Of a DNA stretch of 64,000 nucleotides, positions 53,657 through 61,519 are shown one piece after another. This stretch comes from DATLED01 sp035525495 (GTDB taxonomy: Bacteria; Actinomycetota; Acidimicrobiia; Acidimicrobiales; CADCTF01). Each line of letters begins with the position of its first letter. The first letter of the stretch is position 1. Location of the stretch: positions 1 to 64,000 of the forward strand of contig DATLED010000081.1 in the NCBI GenBank assembly GCA_035525495.1, in the 5' to 3' direction. The notes beneath the pieces were generated by a model. It was not told the DNA's origin. It searched no databases and saw only the letters and a list, made by a program, of their open reading frames with translations. The translations under genes were made by a program, and so were the position numbers.

Positions 53657-54415
53657 GTGTTCGAACTGGTGTGTGAGGTCGAGCCGGCGACGACGCCGGA
53701 CCTGCGCGATGTCCGCCACCAGATCGGCGTGATGTCACGGATCGCGTCGGCATTCCTGATCCCCGACAACCACATCGGACGCGCCACCGTGTCGAGCATC
53801 GCGGTCGCCCACGAAGTCGACCTCATGGGCGGCCGGGCCATCGCCTGCATCAACGCCCGGGATCGCAACATCCTCGGCTTTCGACGCGACCTGCTCACGG
53901 CCGCCGCCTACGGCGTGCGGGAGTTCCTGTTCGTCTACGGCGATCGGCCCGAGACGGGTGCCCGCTCCGACGACCTGACCGTGCGTCGGATGCTCGACGA
54001 GGCTCGCTCGTTCTCGGCCCAACAATCAGATGGCGGACTCCACCTCGCGGTTACCACCCGTCCGACGGCGATACCGGCTTGGAAGCTCGACGCCGACGCG
54101 TTGTTCGTCCAGGTCACCCACGACGTGGACGCCCTCGTCGACTGGCGCCGATCCACGGCGTTCGAGGGTCCGGTCTATGCGGGAGTGATCGTGTTCGGGA
54201 GCGCAGCCATGGCGCGAAAGCTCTCGGCCGACGTGCCCCAGCTCGCCGCTCCGCCGTCGGCCATCGAGGCGTTGGAGCAGGACCCCACCGCCGGCGTTCG
54301 ACTGGCCGTCGACACCGTGCTCGCGATCCGCGAGTCCGGCGCCTTTAGCGGTGCGCACGTGATCCCAGTCCGGAAGTATCGCGAGCTGGCATCGACGCTC
54401 GAAGCGCATCTCTAA
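53657..54415 (+). CDS. Methylenetetrahydrofolate reductase family protein (MetF-like)
   Basis: 252 residues, shorter than classical MetF (about 290). A TIM-barrel flavoprotein: FELVCEVEPATTPDLRDVRH, DNHIGRATVSSIAVAHEVDL, CINARDRNILGFRRDLLTAA with the folate-contact Arg/Asp region, LFVYGDRPETG and FVQVTHDVDALVDW. It would reduce methylene-THF or a related folate. Divergent from the amidase operon, 150 bases apart. Its last codons (EAHL-stop) are inside a 15-nt direct repeat found again at 63645. Confidence 0.86.
   Translation: MFELVCEVEPATTPDLRDVRHQIGVMSRIASAFLIPDNHIGRATVSSIAVAHEVDLMGGRAIACINARDRNILGFRRDLLTAAAYGVREFLFVYGDRPETGARSDDLTVRRMLDEARSFSAQQSDGGLHLAVTTRPTAIPAWKLDADALFVQVTHDVDALVDWRRSTAFEGPVYAGVIVFGSAAMARKLSADVPQLAAPPSAIEALEQDPTAGVRLAVDTVLAIRESGAFSGAHVIPVRKYRELASTLEAHL
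54399..54413 (+). repeat. 15-nt direct repeat, left copy, at the 3' end of the MTHFR gene
   Basis: TCGAAGCGCATCTCT covers the last codons of the MTHFR gene and recurs exactly at 63645-63659, also followed by an in-frame stop and ACT. The two copies bracket the small-gene block and could be attachment-site halves. A 15-mer can recur by chance in 64 kb. Confidence 0.4.
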
Positions 54416-54520
54416 CTCGGCGACTGGTCGACCAGGCCGTCACCGTTCGTCGGAGGTGCGCTGCCTGGGACCGTCACACTCCCGATTCGATTCGGAGATC
54501 GGGCCAGAGAGCGTTGCGCT

Positions 54521-55234
54521 CTAGGGCCCGTCCCTGTCGATCAAGCGAACGAGATCTGACGGGCGTGCAAGCTCCGTGTGACCGGCCTCGACTACCGCGC
54601 CCCGACGCGGCACAGCCAAACGTTCGGGCCATCGGTTGACATACCAACTCGCCCACAGCGGCACCAGACCTGCAGCTTTCGCGCCGTCGAGCTCACCGAA
54701 CGAGCCGTCACCGACGAAGTAGCAGGCCGCCGGCGCAACACCCAGCCGGTCGCACGCCATGAGGAAGACCGCGGGGTCCGGTTTGGCGACGCCGACATCG
54801 AAGGACCACACGACCTCATCGACCAGCGCGGCAAGAGGCGACTGCTCGAACGCCGACACCTCCTCGACGCTGCAGTTCGAGACAATCGCCGTCCGGAACC
54901 CAGCACGCTTGACGCACGTCAGCATGTCGAGGATCTCGTCATCGATCGGGTTGAAGCAGGAGGACTTGTCGGCACATCGAAGAGCATCGAGTTCGCAGAT
55001 CGCCGCCATCGGCGGTTCATGACCGAGGCCGCGGCAGATCTCAGCCAACGCGTCGACATAAGAGAACGGCGATGTCATACGCCGTGACTGAAGGGCGGAC
55101 CACGCCTGTCGGAACTCCTGTTCATCGACTCCCAGCTCCGCTCCCGGCACGCCCCACCGCGGCGGCGGGCGATCGGCGGTGCCACGCCATTCCGTAAACA
55201 GCGTCTCAAAGAGATCGAAGAGAACTGCGTCCAC
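54521..55234 (-). CDS. HAD-family hydrolase
   Basis: 237 residues. Motif I is DLFETL with the nucleophile Asp but Glu instead of the usual second Asp; motif II IVSNCS, motif III Lys in VAKPDPAVF, motif IV FVGDGSFGELDGAKAAG. The cap domain lies between motifs I and II. Subfamily looks like 2-haloacid dehalogenase/phosphoglycolate phosphatase type. GTG start was chosen because the open frame upstream is arginine-rich and lacks family features. First unit of the small-gene block. Confidence 0.82.
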   Translation of the reverse strand: MDAVLFDLFETLFTEWRGTADRPPPRWGVPGAELGVDEQEFRQAWSALQSRRMTSPFSYVDALAEICRGLGHEPPMAAICELDALRCADKSSCFNPIDDEILDMLTCVKRAGFRTAIVSNCSVEEVSAFEQSPLAALVDEVVWSFDVGVAKPDPAVFLMACDRLGVAPAACYFVGDGSFGELDGAKAAGLVPLWASWYVNRWPERLAVPRRGAVVEAGHTELARPSDLVRLIDRDGP

Positions 55235-55278
55235 GCCACAGTCTGTCGTTGCGAGGTGCCGACGTACCGCCTGACGCG

Positions 55279-55364
55279 CCCCCAGCGGCCGGGAGCGAGC
55301 CCGTCGACCGCCACCGACTCCGAAGCGAGGCGCTAGCACGTGAGGCGCCTGCGGAGTCGGTGGC
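55279..55364. repeat. Intergenic repeat site B with long imperfect hairpin
   Basis: A motif CCCCCAGCGGCCGGGA (55279-55294) is followed by a perfect 13-bp inverted repeat GCCACCGACTCCG (55310-55322) / CGGAGTCGGTGGC (55352-55364), with an inner 6-bp stem AGGCGC (55328-55333) / GCGCCT (55345-55350). One arm carries five unpaired bases and the other one. Bulged stems like this resemble folded recombination sites more than terminators. Confidence 0.55.
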
Positions 55365-55384
55365 CGACCCGGACCGACGGTGAG

Positions 55385-56209
55385 CTACGACCTGGCGCTG
55401 ATCGGAAGCTGGAGTTCGAAGACCGCCGTTCCCTGTTCATTGGGTGGCGAGATGATGAGGTCCCGGCCAGGGCCACGAGGGTCGTATCCGTGCTCGTCCG
55501 CCCAAACTGCGAGCTCGCCGTAGATCGGGCCAACTATGTCGTGGTCGACGGGTCCTTCGTAGACGGTTGTGGCCGCCGTGATGGCCGGGAGGACGAGTTC
55601 GACGATGCCCTCGCCGGCCGGCAGCGGCTGGTCGCCGATGTCCACGGCTGCGACAGGAGCAAGCTCGTCCCCAGGTCCGGTCTCGTAGTGGATGAACAAC
55701 GGTCCCGAGGCCTTGGTAGGCCCGCTCACAGCTTCGAAGAGCCTGTAGAGCGCAGGTTCGACGAGTGCGGGTACGTCATCGAACTCGCCGACACCGGGTT
55801 GGCATCGGATCGCCGCGGCACGGATCTTGGGAACATGCTTTAGGACGACGTCGGGAGGCATTTGGCCTGACTCTTCTCTCTCGATTGCACGGAGACGTCG
55901 CTCGACGCGTAGGAGCCGTTGGCGCTCAAGGGCCATTCGGTCTTCCAGCTCTGCCTGCTTCCGCTGCAGCATTCCCGTGAGCGCTTCCGCGTTGAGGTCG
56001 TCTAGAAGCGGACGGAGCTGGGTGAGGGACAGCCCCAGCTCCTTGAGGGCAACGATGCGATGGAGTCGAGGAAGCTGGCCGGCCTGATAGCTGCGATACC
56101 CGGTGGACACGTCGACCGCCGCCGGGGCGAGAAGGTCGACCTCCTCGTAGTAGCGCAGTGTCCGGACGGACACGCCGCTCAACCGAGCGAAATCACCGAT
56201 GCTGAACAT
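55385..56209 (-). CDS. MerR regulator with GyrI-like effector-binding domain
   Basis: 274 residues. The MerR DNA-binding domain FSIGDFARLSGVSVRTLRYY is followed by a coiled coil (QRKQAELEDRMALERQRLL) and a GyrI-like ligand domain (VYEGPVDHDIVGPIYGELAV, DLIISPP, AVFELQLPI). The layout matches BmrR/TipA-type multidrug-sensing activators. No transporter is adjacent, so the target is unknown. The next 260 bases upstream hold no gene. Confidence 0.87.
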   Translation of the reverse strand: MFSIGDFARLSGVSVRTLRYYEEVDLLAPAAVDVSTGYRSYQAGQLPRLHRIVALKELGLSLTQLRPLLDDLNAEALTGMLQRKQAELEDRMALERQRLLRVERRLRAIEREESGQMPPDVVLKHVPKIRAAAIRCQPGVGEFDDVPALVEPALYRLFEAVSGPTKASGPLFIHYETGPGDELAPVAAVDIGDQPLPAGEGIVELVLPAITAATTVYEGPVDHDIVGPIYGELAVWADEHGYDPRGPGRDLIISPPNEQGTAVFELQLPISARS

Positions 56210-56470
56210 GACTTCGCCATCCTCGGACTCTCACGTCGCGGAAGAGTCAAGCGCGCGGCGGGGAGATCCCTCGTTACATGGACCGGGAGTGTCGGACGCG
56301 AAGGAACCTCCCGAACGCCAGGGTGTCCCACATGACAGGGAGGGGCGCCCGGCAGTCGTCGAGAAGCGAGGACGTAATTGAGTCGCCAACTCCTCAGTGA
56401 CGGCGACCATCATCAGGACGTGCACAACGAACCGAGCGGGAGCCTCCAGCCAGCTCGACCACTGTCGACC

Positions 56471-56941
56471 ATGGCTGCTTGGCACCCCAAGTGCTACCAG
56501 CGGGCTGCGGCATATGTGACGGACGCAAGCGGACGGCTGCTCGTGTTCGACCACCTCGATGCCGAGGCCGGAACGCAGGTGCCAGCCGGCGGCATCCACA
56601 TCGGCGAGTCCGCCGAGGAAGCGGTGGTCCGCGAACTCGCCGAGGAGTCCGGGGTCGAGTCGGTGGTGGTCGTGCGGAAGCTCGGCGAGGCGTGGAATCG
56701 CTCGGAGCCCGGGAACGTTCCGGTCGGGCTCGAGGAACAGATCCACCATGCCTTCCACCTGCGACTCATCGAGGGACCGTCCCATGAAAGCTGGGTCTGG
56801 GAGGAAAAGTCGGGCGGCGAAGTGGTGGAGCACCGCTTCGCCTTCCGCTGGGTGTCAATCGAGGAGGCTGAGCGCGTGCTGTGGCCGGTGCAGGCGATGT
56901 GGATCAACGCGGTTCGGTTGTCGCTTCGTCACCTTGGCTAG
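56471..56941 (+). CDS. NUDIX hydrolase
   Basis: 156 residues. The Nudix box GGIHIGESAEEAVVRELAEE-SG is complete (Gly, Glu, RELxEE and Gly in place). It starts MAAWHPKCYQRAAAYVTDAS. A C-terminal WPVQAMWINAVRLSLRHL helix follows. Hydrolyses some nucleoside diphosphate-linked compound. One of the few plus-strand genes in the block; it converges with the DUF2332 gene. Confidence 0.87.
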   Translation: MAAWHPKCYQRAAAYVTDASGRLLVFDHLDAEAGTQVPAGGIHIGESAEEAVVRELAEESGVESVVVVRKLGEAWNRSEPGNVPVGLEEQIHHAFHLRLIEGPSHESWVWEEKSGGEVVEHRFAFRWVSIEEAERVLWPVQAMWINAVRLSLRHLG

Positions 56942-56987
56942 TCAAAGACCGCGCCAAACCATCGATGGCGTGATCGGTCGCCGCCCG

Positions 56988-57039
56988 ACAGACCGCACGC
57001 CCGCTCCAGGTATCCCGGATGGCCGGATGCGTGGTCTGT
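56988..57039. repeat. Intergenic repeat site D with bulged hairpin
   Basis: TATCCCGGATGGCCGGAT (57011-57028) lies inside an inverted repeat ACAGACCGCACGC (56988-57000) / GCGTGGTCTGT (57029-57039), 11 pairs with a two-base bulge. It sits between two convergent genes. Confidence 0.6.
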
Positions 57040-57050
57040 GCTCGAACCAG

Positions 57051-58124
57051 CTACGGGGCGCCTAGCCAGTCGATCCACCGAGCGTGCGGTCCGGTCAGGG
57101 CGAGCAGATTGGGCGCTTCGCGGTCGGACGCGACGTGGATCAAAGGACCGACGAAGTCGCTTCGGTCGACGTATGGCGCCACGAGATCACCGACGTCTGA
57201 GCCGAGGCTCGCGAGGACAGCGGGCGGCTCGCAGATCAGCCAGTCCACCGATCTCGTCTCCGCAAGCTGGTCGATCGATCTTCTGAACTCCAGCCGGGCG
57301 GCGGGGTCGAGGTACATCAGCAACGCTGTCGTGGTGATGGTCAGGGAGAGATCTTGCGGGGAGCGATGACCAAACGTTTCGACGTCGGCCGCTTGCCCGG
57401 TGACGACCGGCGGCGGATGTTCCCTAGCCTCGGCGATGGCGGCTGAGAGACGCGCTGCTCTGGTGGTGTCGCCTGGGTAGACGCTGGCGAGTAGCCAGAG
57501 CGCGGCGTGATGGTCATTGACGTCGACCGGGTGACGGTCGACCCCCAGCCGCCAGCGGACGTCGGGCATGTTGAGGTGGGGCGGCTGCGATCGGTTCTCG
57601 GATTGGATCGAGACAGCGCTGCGCGGCCCGAAGGAGGAGTCGCCGTAGCGATACGAGTAGCGATCGAAGTTGAGGAGAAGGCCGGCCGAGGCTCCGATCT
57701 CCAATAGTGCGAGCGCCCGGCTCCGTGATTCAGCAACGGTCGCCAACGCGGGCATGAGGTACGCGCATCTGTTCACTTCGTTGAGCTGCGCGCCAGGATG
57801 GCGGTCCACGAGCGCAGTGATGGAGCTCGCGTGGTTCAAGACAAAGCGCTCGAACCGCAGCTCTAGATCGTCGATCGCTGCCGGCGTCTGTTCCTCCTGC
57901 CGCCACGAGGCACTGAACTCCGCGTCGACCTCTGCGAGCACGAGGTAGTGGAGCGTCGAGAAGACCAGACCGCCGGCGAGCGCGTGATACGGGAGCTGCG
58001 TCGCGAAGTCGGTAAGTGGTGGCCGCTCGGCAATCGCGAACGCCAGCCGCCGATAGAGCGGCACATCACGAAACGAACCATCCGCGATCGCTCGAAACCG
58101 CTGTGCCACCTCGGAACGGTCCAC
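57051..58124 (-). CDS. DUF2332 family protein
   Basis: 357 residues. Family hallmarks: QRFRAIADGSFRDVPLYRRL, LEIGASAGLLLNFDRYSYRY (a SAM-binding-like loop), GVDRHPVDVNDHHAALWLLA and WLICEPPAVLAS. DUF2332 proteins look like Rossmann methyltransferases; no function is established. GTG start with AGGA seven bases upstream. Confidence 0.85.
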   Translation of the reverse strand: MDRSEVAQRFRAIADGSFRDVPLYRRLAFAIAERPPLTDFATQLPYHALAGGLVFSTLHYLVLAEVDAEFSASWRQEEQTPAAIDDLELRFERFVLNHASSITALVDRHPGAQLNEVNRCAYLMPALATVAESRSRALALLEIGASAGLLLNFDRYSYRYGDSSFGPRSAVSIQSENRSQPPHLNMPDVRWRLGVDRHPVDVNDHHAALWLLASVYPGDTTRAARLSAAIAEAREHPPPVVTGQAADVETFGHRSPQDLSLTITTTALLMYLDPAARLEFRRSIDQLAETRSVDWLICEPPAVLASLGSDVGDLVAPYVDRSDFVGPLIHVASDREAPNLLALTGPHARWIDWLGAP

Positions 58125-58159
58125 GGCGCCATCCTGCCAACTCCTAGGAACTCAGAACC

Positions 58160-58206
58160 GGAGCGCCCGCGGTGGGTGCACCCAATGGCCGGCCGGGAGT
58201 CGCTCC
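58160..58206. repeat. Intergenic repeat site E with compound hairpin
   Basis: CCCAATGGCCGG (58181-58192) within an inverted repeat GGAGCG (58160-58165) / CGCTCC (58201-58206). Further inside, CCCGCGG pairs with CCGGCCGGG leaving a two-base bulge, and TGGGTGCACCCA (58173-58184) is a perfect palindrome. Confidence 0.5.
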
Positions 58207-58224
58207 ACACCGGGGAGCTATCGC

Positions 58225-59076
58225 TCAGCCGAGGCTGTCGAACCAGCGCGCGCTGCGGTCCCAGATGTCATCTGCCGTGATGTTCACGCCTAGCCGAGCG
58301 AAGGCTTCCGGCCACCGACCTCGTGAGCCACGCATGCTCCGCAAGGCGAGAACACGATCCCAGCTCTGACATCCAACGTCGGTTGCGACCCGCTCCTCGT
58401 AGAACTGTCGAAAGAGGTCCGGCGCATCGCCGCCGGGATGTATGGCAAGAACGGCACGGCAGTACGCAACATCGAACGCTCGCTCACGAGGCGCGGCGTC
58501 TAGCCAGTCAACGACGCCACGAACCTCTGCATGGCGGAAGAGCACGTTCCCCGGCTGGTAGTCGCCGTGAGAGAAGACCAAGTCCACGGTTGACGTTTCG
58601 AGCTCAGTCAGGACCGGTAGCAACGATTTGTAGCGGGACTCATCGGCCGCGAGTGACCGAATCCAGTTGAACAACCTCTGAGGTACGTGCGGGTGCTGAT
58701 GTGGGGGTGCTATCGAGTGAACGTCGGCGAGGCCCCGGGCAAGCCCGGCGAGCCATGCAAGGTCGTCGCTTCCCTGGAATCCGGCCCGGCCGTCGACCCA
58801 CGACATGGCGATGGCCACCCCGTCGCCCCACGCACCGTCGAGGTCGATACCTAGTGCACGGGGTGTCAATGAGATGTCGGCCGCTACGCGGAGGTTTTCG
58901 TACTCCACTTCAGCGGCGGACCGATTGTCGTCGAATGACTTCAGGACGACCTTCGTGTCCGGGAAGGAGATGAGCAGCGGCGGCCGGCCGAGCCCACCGC
59001 GAAGCTCCGCGACCGCGACGGGTCGCCCGAGTCCGAGAGACGAGCCCACCCGTCGGGAGACAGCGGCTTGATCCAT
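58225..59076 (-). CDS. Aminoglycoside phosphotransferase (APH) family kinase
   Basis: 283 residues from MDQAAVSRRVGSSL. Kinase-like fold: nucleotide-binding strands with FPDTKVVLKSFDDNRSAAEV (Lys), catalytic loop LVFSHGDYQPGNVLFR and metal-binding VVDWLDAAPRERAFDVAY. Unlike the island APH at 35849, the metal Asp is kept, so the enzyme should be active. The substrate is unknown. An in-frame ATG at 59109 would place the start inside a repeat motif, so 59076 is preferred. Confidence 0.83.
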   Translation of the reverse strand: MDQAAVSRRVGSSLGLGRPVAVAELRGGLGRPPLLISFPDTKVVLKSFDDNRSAAEVEYENLRVAADISLTPRALGIDLDGAWGDGVAIAMSWVDGRAGFQGSDDLAWLAGLARGLADVHSIAPPHQHPHVPQRLFNWIRSLAADESRYKSLLPVLTELETSTVDLVFSHGDYQPGNVLFRHAEVRGVVDWLDAAPRERAFDVAYCRAVLAIHPGGDAPDLFRQFYEERVATDVGCQSWDRVLALRSMRGSRGRWPEAFARLGVNITADDIWDRSARWFDSLG

Positions 59077-59106
59077 CGCCAAGAGTCTGTCGTCGCCCGC
59101 GGGCAC

Positions 59107-59158
59107 CATCCCCTCAGGCCGGGACGCGGGCCTGTTTCGTACCCCCCAAAGCCGGGAT
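59107..59158. repeat. Intergenic repeat site F, two motif copies
   Basis: CATCCCCTCAGGCCGGGA (59107-59124) and a weaker ACCCCCCAAAGCCGGGAT (59141-59158). CAGGCC (59115-59120) pairs with GGCCTG (59129-59134). The frameshifted reading frame of the PNPOx-like gene runs through this site. Confidence 0.55.
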
Positions 59159-59677
59159 CCGTTGGCTAGGCCTTGGCGAACATGCGGCGCGGCTCGATGT
59201 ACCCGGTGACGCCGGGCCAGTGGTTCGATCGCGCTCGTCCATCCACGGCCCGAACCAATCGCCGTACTGCCCGATGTAGAGCGATCTCGCCAACTCGGCG
59301 AAGCCGAGTCTTTCGCCATCGTCATAAGACGGCTCGTGGAACTGGCCGTGAACAATGAAGGCGAACTCGCTGGCGTTGTACGAGGCGCTGACCCGAGGGT
59401 CTCGCCGTACGAGGCGGGCGCGCACCGCCCGGGGCGGAATGCCGACCCACACCCTGCCTCGGTAGAGGATCCCGTCGATGGGTGCGACCAGAGGCGCGCC
59501 CTCTGCGGTGACGACGGCGAAGTGCATCTCGAAGATGCCCGGCAGGGCTTCTACGACTTGTGAGGCCGTCGGTCTGGTCTCCTGGCCGAAGGCAGAGCGG
59601 AGGTGCTCGCCGCCCCTCTCGATGCTCGCATCAAGCACGCGCTGAAGCTCGGCCAAGTCCTGTTCGGTTTCGCGCAT
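59114..59677 (-). CDS. Pyridoxamine 5'-phosphate oxidase-like flavoprotein, probably frameshifted at the 3' end
   Basis: 187 residues in the open frame from MRETEQDLAELQRVL. The split-barrel flavin fold is suggested by MHFAVVTAEGAPLVAPIDGI, YRGRVWVGIPPRAVRARLV and RVSASYNASEFAFIVHG. After WMDERDRTTG the frame becomes low-quality, while the next frame encodes GVTGYIEPRRMFAKA and stops at 59166, a very natural family C-terminus. A one-base change near 59210-59230, or a sequencing error, is likely. GGGGGCAA before ATG supports the start. Confidence 0.72.
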   Translation of the reverse strand: MRETEQDLAELQRVLDASIERGGEHLRSAFGQETRPTASQVVEALPGIFEMHFAVVTAEGAPLVAPIDGILYRGRVWVGIPPRAVRARLVRRDPRVSASYNASEFAFIVHGQFHEPSYDDGERLGFAELARSLYIGQYGDWFGPWMDERDRTTGPASPGTSSRAACSPRPSQRIPALGGTKQARVPA

Positions 59678-59783
59678 GAATTGCCCCCAGTGTGAGTTTG
59701 GGCGGACCGTACGCCGAAGGTGAGACACGAACGGTCCGGGATCGCCGCTTCGTCAGAGGCCGGCTCGGAGAGCGCGACGACCA

Positions 59784-60428
59784 TCAACCGCCGGGTTCAG
59801 CGAGTCCCAGTGTTCGAACAACGAGGTCGAATCCCCTCGGACGGTCTGCGCTGACGCTCGCAGGAAGCAGAACCGTCGCGATCCCTACGGCTATGGCGCC
59901 GGCGTCGGCGGTGGAGTCCCCGACCATGAGAGCGTCGGCTGGGTCGGTATCGCCGAGTGCGATCTCGAAGAGCCGCCGGTCGGGCTTGACCGCTCCGTGC
60001 TCGCACGAAAGGACGTAGTCGTCGATGAGCTCGTCCAAGCCGTGGGCTCGGAGGTTCTGTCGAATGTCAGCGCCACAGTTGCTCACGACCACTCGGCGCC
60101 CGCCGGCTCTGCGAACGGTCTCGAGAAACCACCGAGTGTCCGGGAACGGCACCATCACGTCGGGTTCGTACTCTCGAGCGTGGATGGCGAGCGCGAGCTC
60201 CTCGTCGTCATATCCAGCGAGTCGCAGCTCTTCGACGTTCGCGGATCGAGACGCACCCATTGACACGTCTCGCGAAGGGTTCGAGTAACCCGCCGCGACA
60301 AGTCGCTGGAGCATCTCGCCGCCATCGACAATCCGACCGAGGCGAGCGCCCGCCGACGCGACCATCTGAACAAAGCCGGTGTGCCCGCAGAGAGTGCCTC
60401 CCCAGTCGAGGAGAACGAGACGCTTCAC
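59784..60428 (-). CDS. HAD-family hydrolase with altered motif I
   Basis: 214 residues. Motif I reads LLDWGGTL: the nucleophile Asp is present, but the second (acid/base) Asp of DxD is Gly. Motif II VVVSNCG, motif III VKPDRRLFEIA, motif IV MVGDSTADAGAI are normal. Cap domain between I and II. The missing acid/base residue suggests a weak phosphatase or a different reaction. GTG start. Upstream and downstream gaps contain repeat motifs; a 7-bp hairpin GGACCGT/ACGGTCC (59704-59737) lies just downstream. Confidence 0.8.
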   Translation of the reverse strand: MKRLVLLDWGGTLCGHTGFVQMVASAGARLGRIVDGGEMLQRLVAAGYSNPSRDVSMGASRSANVEELRLAGYDDEELALAIHAREYEPDVMVPFPDTRWFLETVRRAGGRRVVVSNCGADIRQNLRAHGLDELIDDYVLSCEHGAVKPDRRLFEIALGDTDPADALMVGDSTADAGAIAVGIATVLLPASVSADRPRGFDLVVRTLGLAEPGG

Positions 60429-60478
60429 TGTTCTCGGCGGAGGTTCGTCACGAGCCCATCGTGCCAGCAGACGAGATC

Positions 60479-60510
60479 ACGCCGTATCCCCTAAGGCCGG
60501 GTCAAGGCGT
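60479..60510. repeat. Intergenic repeat site H, best motif copy
   Basis: TATCCCCTAAGGCCGGGT (60485-60502) framed by ACGCC (60479-60483) and GGCGT (60506-60510). Used as the reference copy of the repeat family. Confidence 0.6.
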
Positions 60511-60522
60511 TCGCAACAAGAC

Positions 60523-61053
60523 TCAGCGACGGGCTTGGGCCTGTCGGAGCCATCGCTCTGCCTTCGTGGCTGACGTCAGGTGGATCACCGCGGCACCCTG
60601 AAGCGAGGCGAGGTCGGTGAAGGCGCGGCCGTGATGCCGGCGCCGCTCGTGGTTCACGAGCGTCTTCCTGATGAAGGGCACCTCTCGGTGCCGTAGGGAG
60701 GCGAAGGTCGTCCTCCGGCCATGCCGCTCGCGCTTGGACACCAGCTGATGGAGAACGCGCCCGATGAGGCGCCTAGCGACTGTGTGCCTCGGCAGATCCA
60801 GCCACACGAACGTGTCAGCCTTCTCCAGGGCAACGGACAGCTCATCCCGATGCATGCCCTCCACGACCCAACGATCCGAGGCAAGAGCGGACTCGAACCT
60901 CGCACGAAGGACGGTGGGTTCGACATGTTGGTAGTCGCCGTCAAAGGCGATGGCATCAATCTCAATCGCTTCGCCTCCTAGCGCAGTAGCCAGGGCGCGC
61001 GCGAGGGTCGACTTGCCAGAACCCCCGTTCCCGTAGACCACGACTCGGCGCAC
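60523..61053 (-). CDS. P-loop kinase (topology modulation/FlaR-like)
   Basis: 176 residues from VRRVVVYGNGGSGKSTLARA, Walker A at the N-terminus. EIDAIAFDGDYQHVEP, DRWVVEGMHRDELSVAL and FVWLDLPRHTVARRLIGRVL follow the pattern of FlaR/adenylate-kinase-like proteins, with an arginine-rich lid. Substrate unknown. GTG at 61080 is another possible start. Confidence 0.8.
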   Translation of the reverse strand: MRRVVVYGNGGSGKSTLARALATALGGEAIEIDAIAFDGDYQHVEPTVLRARFESALASDRWVVEGMHRDELSVALEKADTFVWLDLPRHTVARRLIGRVLHQLVSKRERHGRRTTFASLRHREVPFIRKTLVNHERRRHHGRAFTDLASLQGAAVIHLTSATKAERWLRQAQARR

Positions 61054-61142
61054 CGAGTCATCTTGAAGGCCAACTGGCACGGCCAACACGCTATTTCTTG
61101 CTTCGCCTCCTCTCCGCGTTGTGGCGGTCACCAAGGCGGAGG

Positions 61143-61160
61143 TATCCCCGATGGCCGGGG
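61143..61160. repeat. Intergenic repeat site I
   Basis: TATCCCCGATGGCCGGGG, 15 of 18 bases as in site H. CCCCG (61146-61150) and CGGGG (61156-61160) can pair. It lies between divergent genes, which rules out a terminator role for this copy. Confidence 0.6.
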
Positions 61161-61201
61161 TGTGAGCGAACCCGGCGACAGCCGGCGTCCGAAAGGCTGC
61201 G

Positions 61202-61519
61202 GTGGTGCTCAGGACGGTCGACGATGATTCGGTGGTGTCTGACGCACTCAACGCTCTAGAGCTCACGTTGTTGGAGCGCGCTACAGATCGACCTGCGGGG
61301 TCGTACTCGGTGGCGCTGCTGGATGACCCGGATCGGCTTCAGCGAAAGATCATGGAGGAGGCCTTCGAGGTTTGCCTTGAACTTGGTCGCCCGCAACTCG
61401 ACACCGCTCGAGTGGCTGAGGAGGCAGCGGACCTGATCTATCACCTCATGGTTGGCCTTGTCCGCTCTGGCGTTCCGCTCACCTCGGTCGAGCAAGTTCT
61501 GGAGCGTCGACAGCAATGA
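61202..61519 (+). CDS. hisE: Phosphoribosyl-ATP pyrophosphatase
   Basis: 105 residues. The MazG-like all-alpha fold is shown by RPAGSYSVALLDDPDRLQRK, then IMEEAFEVCLEL and ARVAEEAADLIYHLMVGLV with the metal-binding EExxE and EExxD pairs. It removes pyrophosphate from phosphoribosyl-ATP, step two of histidine synthesis. Its TGA overlaps the hisG start (ATGA). Two GTG codons at 61202/61205 are equivalent starts. Confidence 0.88.
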   Translation: MVLRTVDDDSVVSDALNALELTLLERATDRPAGSYSVALLDDPDRLQRKIMEEAFEVCLELGRPQLDTARVAEEAADLIYHLMVGLVRSGVPLTSVEQVLERRQQ

